A stretch of DNA of 64,000 bases from Halorubrum sp. CSM-61. Lineage in GTDB: Archaea > Halobacteriota > Halobacteria > Halobacteriales > Haloferacaceae. This document shows positions 53,308 through 61,398 of the stretch, one piece after another (positions within the stretch are counted from its first letter, which is position 1; each line of letters opens with the position of its first letter). The notes below the pieces were generated by a model. It was not told the origin of the DNA and did not search any database. It was given only the letters and a program-made list of their open reading frames with translations. The translations under genes and the position numbers were made by a program. The DNA is taken from NCBI RefSeq assembly GCF_003781945.1, contig NZ_RJJW01000006.1, forward strand, positions 124,001-188,000. Direction: 5' to 3'.

Positions 53308-54129
53308 ATGAAGTACCTCGCACGCACGGCGACCGGCGACCCGCTGCTCGGCGACGGCGAGGGATACGTCCCCCTCGGCGCCGTCGAACCCGATCTGGGG
53401 AGCGTCCGGGAGGCACTCCCACGCGCCGCCGCGGGCACGCTCGGCGACGTCGCGGACGCGTCTGCCGTCCCCATCCCCGCGGCCGACATCTCGTTCGGCG
53501 TGCCGCTCGAATCGTTCGGGAAGCTCTGGGGTATCGGCCTGAACTACGCGGAACACGCCGGAGACCTCGACGAGCAGCGCCCGGACGAGCCGGCGAGCTT
53601 CATGAAGCCGTCGTCGGTGCTGACGGGACCGAGCGGGCCGATCCGCCTGCCGCCGGAGTCACAGAGTGAGCGGGTGACCGCCGAGGCGGAGCTGGCCGTC
53701 GTGATGGGGCGCACGTGCCGAAACGTCGAAGAGACCGCGTTCGAGGACGTGGTGGCCGGTTTCCTCCCTGTCATCGATATGACCGCTGAGGACGTTCTCC
53801 AGCGGAATCCTCGGTTCCTCACACGGGCGAAGAGCTACGATACCTTCCTCGTTCCCGGCGCCGCGCTTGCGGTCCCGGAGGAGCCGCTCGACCTCAACAC
53901 CCTCTCCGTACAGACGGAGGTCAACGGCGAGATCGAGGCCGAAAACGAGATCCGGAACATGCTGTTTCCCCCGTCGGAGATCGTCTCGTTCCACTCCGAC
54001 GTGATGACGCTGGAGCCCGGCGACCTGTTCAGCACGGGCACGCCCGGCGCCGCGCACATCGAGCCCGGCGACGAGGTGCGGGCGGTCGTCGAGTCGATCG
54101 GGACCGTCGAGGCGCCGGTCACGCAATAA
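53308..54129 (+). CDS. Fumarylacetoacetate hydrolase-family protein (diketo-acid hydrolase-like)
   Basis: 273 aa. The FAH barrel is recognised by LWGIGLNYAEHAGDLD, the metal-binding EAELAVVMGRTCRNV (E-x-E-L), DMTAEDVLQRNPRFLTRAKSYDTFLVPG and STGTPGAAHIEPGDEV. The family includes 2,4-diketo-3-deoxy-L-rhamnonate hydrolase, which cleaves a diketo acid to pyruvate plus a 2-hydroxy acid, as well as acylpyruvases. Operon position after an SDR and beside two dehydratases supports a sugar-acid diketo hydrolase. The substrate remains inferred. Confidence 0.85.
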   Translation: MKYLARTATGDPLLGDGEGYVPLGAVEPDLGSVREALPRAAAGTLGDVADASAVPIPAADISFGVPLESFGKLWGIGLNYAEHAGDLDEQRPDEPASFMKPSSVLTGPSGPIRLPPESQSERVTAEAELAVVMGRTCRNVEETAFEDVVAGFLPVIDMTAEDVLQRNPRFLTRAKSYDTFLVPGAALAVPEEPLDLNTLSVQTEVNGEIEAENEIRNMLFPPSEIVSFHSDVMTLEPGDLFSTGTPGAAHIEPGDEVRAVVESIGTVEAPVTQ

Positions 54130-54188
54130 GGGATCGACAGCCCCACCGGCAGGCACATTTATTACCCGCTGTTCAGTTAAGGTCTCGC

Positions 54189-54617
54189 ATGTACCGCGTA
54201 CTGCTCCCCGTCGGCGGGGACTCCGAGCACGTACAGTCCGCAGCCGACGCCGTAATATCGCTGCCGAATGCCACGACCGAGGTCGAAGCAGAGATACTCA
54301 ACGTCTACGAGGGGTTCGAGGTCAGCGGCGAGGGTGGTCGCGTCGACTCCGAGGACGTGTGGAACGAGGAGAACTACCCCGACAGCGTCGGCGTCGTCGA
54401 GGACCGGCTCACGGAGGCCGGTGTCTCGGTGTCCAAGCGGCGCGAGCACGGCGATCCGGCGGAAGTGATCATCGAGGTCGCCGAGGAGCTGGATGTCGAC
54501 AACATCACCATGAGCGGGCGGCGTCGGAGCCCGACCGGCAAGATGCTGTTCGGGAGCACGACCCAGTCGGTGTTGCTCGCGGCCGACCGACCGGTAACGG
54601 TGATCCTCGACGAGTGA
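54189..54617 (+). CDS. Universal stress protein
   Basis: 142 aa. MYRVLLPVGGDSEHVQSAADAV begins the Usp fold. The ATP motif is partial: SGRRRSPTGKMLFGSTTQSV has the first and last glycines but Arg at the second glycine position. It lies 59 bp after the FAH gene and upstream of the TAXI-TRAP genes. Usp genes often accompany TRAP transporters and can regulate them by ATP binding, so it probably belongs to the uptake system. Confidence 0.85.
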   Translation: MYRVLLPVGGDSEHVQSAADAVISLPNATTEVEAEILNVYEGFEVSGEGGRVDSEDVWNEENYPDSVGVVEDRLTEAGVSVSKRREHGDPAEVIIEVAEELDVDNITMSGRRRSPTGKMLFGSTTQSVLLAADRPVTVILDE

Positions 54618-54784
54618 ATTGCGGGCGACACGTGTGTGGTAGCGGTCACGATCGGATGTTGTCTCCCAGACATCACGACCGCGAAAACGTGTGAAGCTGC
54701 CGTCACGACGTGGAATATTCTCTGCGTTTAAACTGGAACAAACAGATACATTGTTAACAGTAGGCAGATTGATTACGGTTGAGC

Positions 54785-55876
54785 ATGACAGAAGGCTCAG
54801 TCAATCGACGTAAGTTCCTGTACGGTACCGGTGCGGTCGGCATCGCTGGACTCGCCGGCTGTAGCGGCGGCGGCGACGGCGGCGACGGCTCCGACGGATC
54901 GGACGGCTCTGACGGCTCCGACGGCGGCAGCGGGGAGCTCTCGCTGCGCGTCGGGACGTCGGCCGGCGGGACCCAGGACGTTGGACTCGCCGTCGAGCGC
55001 GCGGTGAGCCAGGAGAGCGACACCCTGAGCTACTCGACGATCGAGAGCCCGGGCTACGTCGGAACGATCCGCCGGATGGCCAACAACCAGTTCAACGCCG
55101 GCATCACCGACAACAACTCGCTGGACAAGGCGATCAACGACACGGGGGCGTTCGAGGAACAGGGTGTCGAGCGCATTCCGCAGTTCGGATTCTACGCGTT
55201 CCCGTACAGCATTTACGTCATCGCCCGCGACGGCACGGACATCGAGACGTTCGACGACCTCGCCGGCAAGAACGTCTACCCCGCCGAGCCGGGGTACTCG
55301 ACCCGCGCGACGACGCTGGACGTCTGGTCGCAGGAGCCGACGGCGGACGTCTACGACCAGATGAACATCCAGAACATGGGCGTCGACTCCGCTCCCGGCG
55401 CGATGGAGGAGGGGAACATCGACGCCACCATCGCCTACGGGACGCCCGGCGTGCGGTATACCGGCTTCGTCCAGGAGATCGCCTCGCGCGTCGACGTCCA
55501 CTACGTCGAGCCGACGGACGCGCTCCGCGAGTCCGCGGAGATGTTCGCCGGCGCCGGCTCCGGCACCACGGCCTACGACGACTGGCCAATAGCCGACGCG
55601 GACATCGGCACTGACGAAGTGTTCCACTGGAACCTCGAAGTGAACTACACGTTCAACCCCGAGGCCACCCCCGACGCCGTCTACGAGCTGTGCCGCGTCG
55701 TCGACGAACACAACGACACGGTCAACGAGGGCGAGGCGCAGTTCAACGACTTCGAGTCCACTGGGGACATGCTCGGTTCGGCCCGCGAAAACATCCCCGT
55801 CCACCGCGGTGCGGTGCAGTACTACAAGGACAACGACGCGTGGGACGACAGCCTGACTGAGGGCGACAGCGCCTGA
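54785..55876 (+). CDS. TAXI-family TRAP solute-binding lipoprotein, second system
   Basis: 363 aa from ATG 54785. The Tat motif R8-R9 and lipobox Cys26 (GIAGLAGC) are followed by an Asp/Gly/Ser linker and the TAXI fold starting LSLRVGTSAGGTQDVGLAVERA. It then diverges from the first system: NQFNAGITDNNSLDKAIND replaces the usual DFALIQND. It is exported by Tat, lipid-anchored and delivers substrate to the permease 155 bp downstream. By location the ligand is probably the acid degraded by the island enzymes. Confidence 0.9.
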   Translation: MTEGSVNRRKFLYGTGAVGIAGLAGCSGGGDGGDGSDGSDGSDGSDGGSGELSLRVGTSAGGTQDVGLAVERAVSQESDTLSYSTIESPGYVGTIRRMANNQFNAGITDNNSLDKAINDTGAFEEQGVERIPQFGFYAFPYSIYVIARDGTDIETFDDLAGKNVYPAEPGYSTRATTLDVWSQEPTADVYDQMNIQNMGVDSAPGAMEEGNIDATIAYGTPGVRYTGFVQEIASRVDVHYVEPTDALRESAEMFAGAGSGTTAYDDWPIADADIGTDEVFHWNLEVNYTFNPEATPDAVYELCRVVDEHNDTVNEGEAQFNDFESTGDMLGSARENIPVHRGAVQYYKDNDAWDDSLTEGDSA

Positions 55877-56031
55877 TCGGCCGGTAACCCGTCTTTCCTC
55901 ACTGTTCTCCGGGACGTACCGATCAGTAATTTAAAATCATTGAATGCGTAACCGACAACCCAGACACCAACCATGACACGACTAAACATGTCCGGGCAGA
56001 CAAACATCCAATCTAACGTACGCTGGCGCCA

Positions 56032-58023
56032 ATGAGCACGGAAACGGACGCGACAGAGCGGGACTCCGGACTGCTGCGGGGGCTCGACGTGACCGTCACG
56101 GCGGCAGCGCTGCTGTTCTGGGCCGGGGTGCTCTACTGGGCGCAGACGCAGGAGATCTCGCAGGTACAGTACGCCACCGCGTTCGTCGGCGGCATCCTGA
56201 CGGTGTACGCGCTCAACGAGACGCGGCTCGCCATCTCCGACGGCGACTGGATCGACGGCGCTGTGTTGATCCCGGCGTCGCTGGCGCTGATGACCGCGTC
56301 GGCGTTCTTCGCGATCAACTTCCAAGACGTGTATCTCCAGCGGCAGGGGTACGCGCTCGAACACGAGTACATGCTCGCGCGCCTCGTGGTCATCTCGCTG
56401 ATGTACCTCACGTGGCGCGAGTTCGGGAACGTGTTCCTCGGGCTCATCTTCGCCGTGTTCGGGTACGCGATGTTCGGGAATTTCGTCCCGGGAGTGCTGG
56501 GTCACGCGGGAATGAATCAGGCGACGCTACTGCAGGCGACGGTCACCGACCTGTACGGGTTCTACGGGAGCCTCACGCAGATCACGGCCTCGTGGATCGC
56601 GCCGTTCCTGCTGTACGCCGGTCTGCTGTTCGCGTACGGTGCGTTCGACCTCATCCTGCGGGTCGCCATCGTGGCGGCGAAGTACATCGAGTCTGGGATC
56701 GCCCAGACCGCCGTGCTCTCTTCGGCGGTCATCGGCTCCATCAACGGCTCGTACACCGCCAACGCGGCGATGACGGGCTCGTTCACCATCCCGACGATGC
56801 AGGAAGCGGGGATGAAGGGTCACCGCGCGGCCGGCATCGAGGCGGTCGCCTCGACCTCCGGACAGGTACTCCCACCGGTGATGGGGGCGTCCGCGTTCGT
56901 GATGGCGTCGTACCTCGGGGTCCCGTACCTCAACATCGTCGTCGCCGGTCTCGTGCCGGCCGCAATCCTGGTCGTGTCGAACTCGATCGCGGTCCACTAC
57001 CTCGCCATCTCCGACACCAGCAGCCAGGAGATGGAGTTCTCCGAGTTCTTCGACGACGAGCTCTCGACGGAAAAGAAGGTGTTCGAGGCGCTCCGGTTCG
57101 GCGTCCCGTTCGCGATACTCATCTACCTCCTCGGGGTCGTCCAGTACACCGTGATGACGTCTGCGCTGTACACGGTGGTCGCGATGATGGTCACCGGCGC
57201 GCTCATGCCGCCGATCCAGCGAGTTGTGGACAGCTCCGGGGTCGGACCCGGAGAGGAGTTCGTCACGCAGGTGAAAAACACCGTCCACGGGATCCGACGC
57301 GGCGCCATCATCCTGGCGCCGATCGCGATCATCCTGGTCGTGATCAGCGGCGTCGTGAACCTGTTCAGCACGACCGGCATCCCGGCGAAGATCGCGCTGC
57401 TGCTCATCAACATCTCGGGCGGCGTGCTGCTGTTCGCGGTGCTGCTCGGGATGGTCGTCGCCATCCTGATGGGCGTCGGCATGCCGACGGTCGCCGCGTA
57501 CGTCATCGTGGCCATCCTCATCGTGCCGACCTTCGTCTCTGACTTCAACGTCGCGCCCATCACGGCCCACTACACGATGTTCTACGCGGCCATCCTCGCG
57601 GGTATCACGCCACCGGTGGCGACCGCGGCGGTGATCGCGGCGGGGATCGCGGAGGCGAACTTCTGGCGGACCTGTGGCGCCGCGATTCGGATCGCGGCAC
57701 CGCTGTTCGTCCTCCCGGTCGCATTCGTCTACAACCCCGATCTGATCTCGATGGAGCCCGGACTCAACACGCTGTACGTCGGGCTGCTCGTGCTGCTCGG
57801 CGCGGTGGCCATCATCTACGGGCTCAACTACCCGTTCGAGATGCGCCCCGGGCGGAAGATCGGCTCGCGCGCCCTGCTCGCGACGCTCGGCGTCCTCATC
57901 ATGGCGTACCCGAGCAACGTCGCGAAGATCGCGGGGATCGGCGTCTTCGCCACCGTCTTCATCGCCGAGAAGGTGATGATCCGCGGTCTCTCACTGCCGT
58001 TCAGCAAGGAGGCAAGCCAATGA
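56032..58023 (+). CDS. TRAP transporter fused permease, second system
   Basis: 663 aa, shorter than the first permease by ~240 residues. N-terminal helices are the DctQ-like part. DctM signatures are SSAVIGSINGSYTANAAMTGSFT, STSGQVLPPVMGASAFVMASYL, GVGMPTVAAYVIVAILIVPTF and GITPPVATAAVIAAGIAEANF. It is membrane-integral and driven by an ion gradient. The last bases overlap the 77-aa gene (ATGA), so both are translated together. No DUF1850 gene is present in this operon. Confidence 0.9.
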   Translation: MSTETDATERDSGLLRGLDVTVTAAALLFWAGVLYWAQTQEISQVQYATAFVGGILTVYALNETRLAISDGDWIDGAVLIPASLALMTASAFFAINFQDVYLQRQGYALEHEYMLARLVVISLMYLTWREFGNVFLGLIFAVFGYAMFGNFVPGVLGHAGMNQATLLQATVTDLYGFYGSLTQITASWIAPFLLYAGLLFAYGAFDLILRVAIVAAKYIESGIAQTAVLSSAVIGSINGSYTANAAMTGSFTIPTMQEAGMKGHRAAGIEAVASTSGQVLPPVMGASAFVMASYLGVPYLNIVVAGLVPAAILVVSNSIAVHYLAISDTSSQEMEFSEFFDDELSTEKKVFEALRFGVPFAILIYLLGVVQYTVMTSALYTVVAMMVTGALMPPIQRVVDSSGVGPGEEFVTQVKNTVHGIRRGAIILAPIAIILVVISGVVNLFSTTGIPAKIALLLINISGGVLLFAVLLGMVVAILMGVGMPTVAAYVIVAILIVPTFVSDFNVAPITAHYTMFYAAILAGITPPVATAAVIAAGIAEANFWRTCGAAIRIAAPLFVLPVAFVYNPDLISMEPGLNTLYVGLLVLLGAVAIIYGLNYPFEMRPGRKIGSRALLATLGVLIMAYPSNVAKIAGIGVFATVFIAEKVMIRGLSLPFSKEASQ

Positions 58024-58253
58024 GTGACGACAACTCTCCCGAGTCGATCGCAGAAGAGTCCATACAACAGGCGGGCGGTCTCGGCGAAATCGTCCCGAAG
58101 CCGCTGATGCCGATGTGGAATCAGGTCGAGAAGGTGCAGTCGTTCCGCGGGACGCACGGCGAGAAGTACGTCGGCGTCCTCGAGCTGCTCACCGCGCTCA
58201 CGCTCACTGTCGGCTACGTCTGGTGGCTACTCATCTTCCTCGAAGTGCTGTGA
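58020..58253 (+). CDS. Small single-span membrane protein translationally coupled to the TRAP permease
   Basis: 77 aa starting inside the permease stop (4-bp ATGA overlap). The acidic soluble N-terminus (~45 residues, with EIVPKPLMPMWNQVEKVQSF) is followed by one hydrophobic helix at the C-terminus, LLTALTLTVGYVWWLLIFLEVL. I recognise no family. The overlap argues that it is an accessory subunit of this transporter, perhaps taking the place of DUF1850. Too short for most gene finders to name. Confidence 0.7.
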   Translation: MSDDNSPESIAEESIQQAGGLGEIVPKPLMPMWNQVEKVQSFRGTHGEKYVGVLELLTALTLTVGYVWWLLIFLEVL

Positions 58254-58277
58254 GGCCGTAGTCGGCGTCGGACCGTC

Positions 58278-58290
58278 CGTTTCTTTTTTA
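58278..58290 (+). terminator. T-rich transcription terminator after the TAXI-TRAP operon
   Basis: A CGTTTCTTTTTTA run follows the 77-aa gene by 25 bp, in a convergent gap with the CoA-transferase gene. Archaeal termination relies on such oligo-T tracts without a hairpin. Confidence 0.5.
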
Positions 58291-58319
58291 AACCGTAACG
58301 AGCGATTCGCGAGGTCCCG

Positions 58320-59786
58320 TTACTCGAACCACTCCGCCGCGCGCTCGACGTCCTGCGGGATGTGAGACTCCCGTTCGGTGACGTCGTCGAGGTACGAGCG
58401 TAGCTCCGGCGCGTACTCAGGATGCGCGCAGCGCTCGACGATTAGCTCGGCGCGCTCGACCGGCGACAGCCCGCGCACGTCGGCAACGCCCTGCTCGGTG
58501 ACGAAGATGTCGACGTCGTGTTCGGTGTGATCGACGTGGAAGGTCTGCGGGACGATCCGTGAGACTGCGCCGTCATTCAGCGTGGAGGGGAGCGCACAGA
58601 CGGTGACGAGCGCGTTCCGATTGTAGTCGGCCGAGCCGCCGACGCCGTTTATCATGCGCTCGCCACGAACGTGCGTGGAGTTGACGTTGCCGTAGATGTC
58701 GACCTCGATGGCGCTGTTGACGCCGACGACGCCGAACTGATCGATGAGACCGGGGTGGTTAGAGATGTCGGCCGGCCGGAGCACCACGTCCTCGGCGTAC
58801 CGCTCGACGTCGTCGAAGAGCCGCCGTTGCCCCTCGTCGGTAAGCGCGAGCGACGTGGCGCTCGCGGACTCCAGCCGTCCAGCATCGATCATGTCGAAGA
58901 GGCCGTCTTGGATGAGTTCGCCGAAGTAAACGACGTCGCGGCCGCCAAAGTCGAGCTCCTTCAGCTCGCCCATCAGAGCGTTGCCGAGCGAACCGACGCC
59001 GAACTGGAGGTGGATCGCGTCATCGAACACCGGGGATCGGTCCATCTCGCGGCGGAGGAACGACCCGAGGTTGACGGCGATGGCGAGATCGTCGTCGGTC
59101 GGGTCGCGGAACGTGTACGTCGAATCTGCCATGTCTGTCCTGACGACCCCCGCGAGCTTCTCGGAGTCGAACTCGACGTGCGCGGTACCGATGCGCTCGC
59201 CCGGGTCCGACAGCGGGATCTGCCCGCGGTTCGGAGGGGCATCGGGCCGGTACACGTCGTGGAGCGTCTGGAGTTCGAGCGGCTGGTGGCGGTTCAGCTC
59301 CACGAACAGCGTGTCGGCGGCCTCGACGAACGCCGGGACCTGCCCGAGCGACGTGGAGGGTACGAACCAGCCCTCGCCGACGGCGACCGCTTCGACGACG
59401 GCGACGTCGGGGTCGACGAGCCCCCCGTACTGGACCTCGTCGCCGATCGAAGAGGCGTTGCGGTCGCTGAAGGCGATCTCGCGGGCGTCGGTCTTCTCGC
59501 GGGCGACCCGCGAGGATTGGTAGGAGAAGCGCCGCTCAACCTGACCGGAGCCGACGAGTTCGACGTCAATCTTGTCGCCGACCTTCCCGCTGGCGACGAG
59601 GGTGAGCGACAGATCGCGGGGCGACGACGCCAGCGCGAGCGGGATCGCCTTCGGGTACCCGACGCTGCCGAAGCCGCTCGTGAGCACCGTCGCGTCAGAA
59701 TCGATCGCGGCGGCCGCCGACTCCGCGTCGATGATCGGCACGTCGTCGTGGAGCCGGCTCTCGACGGGGCCGGGGCCAGGACTCAT
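58320..59786 (-). CDS. Acetyl-CoA hydrolase/transferase-family CoA-transferase
   Basis: 488 aa. VLTSGFGSVGYPKAIPLAL is the N-terminal CoA-transferase start. VVYFGELIQDGLFDMIDAG contains the probable catalytic Glu, and RMINGVGGSADYNRNALVTVCAL is the family's glycine loop. This is the Cat1/YgfH-like class I group that swaps CoA between acetyl-, succinyl-, propionyl- or 4-hydroxybutyryl-type acids. Beside a glutaryl-CoA dehydrogenase-like gene and LhgO, it could activate glutarate or 2-hydroxyglutarate. Donor and acceptor are not known. Confidence 0.86.
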   Translation of the reverse strand: MSPGPGPVESRLHDDVPIIDAESAAAAIDSDATVLTSGFGSVGYPKAIPLALASSPRDLSLTLVASGKVGDKIDVELVGSGQVERRFSYQSSRVAREKTDAREIAFSDRNASSIGDEVQYGGLVDPDVAVVEAVAVGEGWFVPSTSLGQVPAFVEAADTLFVELNRHQPLELQTLHDVYRPDAPPNRGQIPLSDPGERIGTAHVEFDSEKLAGVVRTDMADSTYTFRDPTDDDLAIAVNLGSFLRREMDRSPVFDDAIHLQFGVGSLGNALMGELKELDFGGRDVVYFGELIQDGLFDMIDAGRLESASATSLALTDEGQRRLFDDVERYAEDVVLRPADISNHPGLIDQFGVVGVNSAIEVDIYGNVNSTHVRGERMINGVGGSADYNRNALVTVCALPSTLNDGAVSRIVPQTFHVDHTEHDVDIFVTEQGVADVRGLSPVERAELIVERCAHPEYAPELRSYLDDVTERESHIPQDVERAAEWFE

Positions 59787-60024
59787 TGCGGCCCCCGGTC
59801 CGGCCGGTGGGAGCGTTCGCGAGTCGCGGTGCGATCTGTAGCTGCGAGGGGCGTGCAGCCGCTGTACGTCGGGGAGGACGTGTGAGTTGACATGGGTGTG
59901 ATGACGGGGCGAGTCGCACAGGGGAAGCGCGAGTGCTCCGCCGACTCGACCCCGCGAGTGGTGGTCAAACCCTCGGACGGTCGGGACTTAAACCATGAGA
60001 TCCGGCGGAGCGACCGGGAGGTAT

Positions 60025-60052
60025 GGGAGGGCGGGACGGCGGGGCGGCGGGG
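60025..60052 (+). other. G-quadruplex-forming tract
   Basis: On the plus strand the G-runs GGG-A-GGG-C-GGG-ACGGC-GGGG at 60025-60044, plus another GGGG at 60049-60052, meet the intramolecular G4 pattern with short loops. The tract is in the 291-bp gap between LhgO (stop 60078) and the CoA-transferase start (59786). No gene occupies this gap. Confidence 0.5.
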
Positions 60053-60077
60053 CGGCGAAACGGCGCGGCGGCGATGC

Positions 60078-61280
60078 TTACACTTTCGCCGCGAGTCGTT
60101 GCGCGATGTGATCGCCGAACGGCAGCGAGGAGGTGAGGCCCGGGGAGACGGCGTTGAGGATGTGGACGGCGTCCTCACGCTCGACGAACAGCGGGTCCTT
60201 GACTAGCTCGCCCTCCTCGCTGACGAGTTGGGCGCGGATCCCCGCGTAGCTCTTCTGGAGGTCCTCGGCGCGCACCTCGGGCACCAGCTTCTGGGAGGCG
60301 GCCGCGAACTTCTCCTTGCGATAGGACTTGTTCAGCTCCGACCATGCGACTGAGAGCATCAGCGGCGAGGCGAGCAGCCGCTGGAACCCGCCGTAGGTGA
60401 GCGTCTCCAGCAGTTCCCGTGGGTTCACGTCCGTGTTGTCGTACGCCTCGCGGCCGAACGCGAGGACGGCGTTCGGGCCGACGATCACCTTTCCGTCGGT
60501 GCGGCGCGTGTAGTGGACACCGAGGAACGGCAGTTTGGGGTTCGGCGTCGGATAGATCATCGTTTCACAGAGGTCGGCGCGCTCGGGACGCACCTCGTAG
60601 TACTCCCCTCGGAACGGGACCACCTGGTACTCCTCGCCGACGCCGACCTGATGGGCCAGGGTGTCGGCGTGGAGCCCCGCGGCGTTGACGAGGTACGAGA
60701 CCTCAAACCGGCCGTTGCTCGTGTCGAGTCGGTACCCCTCGGCCGCCGCCTCGATCTGCGAGACCTCGTATCCCGTGTACACCGTAACGCCCGCCTCTCG
60801 AATCTCTCTCGCGAGCGCGTAGACGTACTGCTCGGCGTCGACGGAGGCGGCCTCCGGTGCGTGGAGGGCGGCCTGCCCCTCCGCGTGGGGTTCGTGTTCG
60901 CGGATCGCTTCGCGGGAGTCGAGCAGCTCGTAGGCGACGCCGTTGGCCTCGGCCTGCTCGGCGAGGTCGGCGAGCCGCGCCTCCTCCTCGTCGTCCGTCG
61001 CCACGACGAGGACCCCGAGTTCCTCGCAGGGTACGTCGTGCTCCTCGCAGTACGCCTTCATCCGGGCGGTACCCTCGGTGGCGAACCGCGCCTTCTTCGA
61101 GTCCGGCGGGTAGTTGAACCCCGGGTGGAGCACGCCGGAGTTCCGGCCGCTCTGGTGGGACGCGAGGTGGTGTTCCTTCTCCAAGACGGCGATGTCGAGG
61201 TCGGTGCGCTCGGTGAGGTGTTTGGCGACCGACAGCCCGACGCAGCCGCCGCCGACGATGGCGACGTCGTGACGCATCAT
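60078..61280 (-). CDS. lhgO: L-2-hydroxyglutarate oxidase/dehydrogenase
   Basis: 400 aa from ATG 61280 (the ATG at 61277 is an alternative). The N-terminal FAD fold VAIVGGGCVGLSVAKHLTER is followed by EKEHHLASHQSGRNSGVLHPGFNYPPDSKKARFA, the LhgO hallmark (RNSGVIH..YYxPxSLKA-like). Further regions are VNAAGLHADTLAHQVGVG, FRGEYYEV, PNPKLPFLGVHYTRRTDGKVIVGPNAVL and the C-terminal SYAGIRAQLV. It oxidises L-2-hydroxyglutarate to 2-oxoglutarate at the membrane, passing electrons to the respiratory chain. The assignment is one of the firmest in the island. Confidence 0.9.
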   Translation of the reverse strand: MMRHDVAIVGGGCVGLSVAKHLTERTDLDIAVLEKEHHLASHQSGRNSGVLHPGFNYPPDSKKARFATEGTARMKAYCEEHDVPCEELGVLVVATDDEEEARLADLAEQAEANGVAYELLDSREAIREHEPHAEGQAALHAPEAASVDAEQYVYALAREIREAGVTVYTGYEVSQIEAAAEGYRLDTSNGRFEVSYLVNAAGLHADTLAHQVGVGEEYQVVPFRGEYYEVRPERADLCETMIYPTPNPKLPFLGVHYTRRTDGKVIVGPNAVLAFGREAYDNTDVNPRELLETLTYGGFQRLLASPLMLSVAWSELNKSYRKEKFAAASQKLVPEVRAEDLQKSYAGIRAQLVSEEGELVKDPLFVEREDAVHILNAVSPGLTSSLPFGDHIAQRLAAKV

Positions 61281-61398
61281 TTCTTGTCCATCGGATCCGA
61301 GGGTGGGGGCTTATAGATGCTGTTCGACGCAGACCGGCTGTGCCGCGGTCGGGCCTCACGGCAACGCCTATGTCGCTGCTCGACGGTGGTTGGGACGA

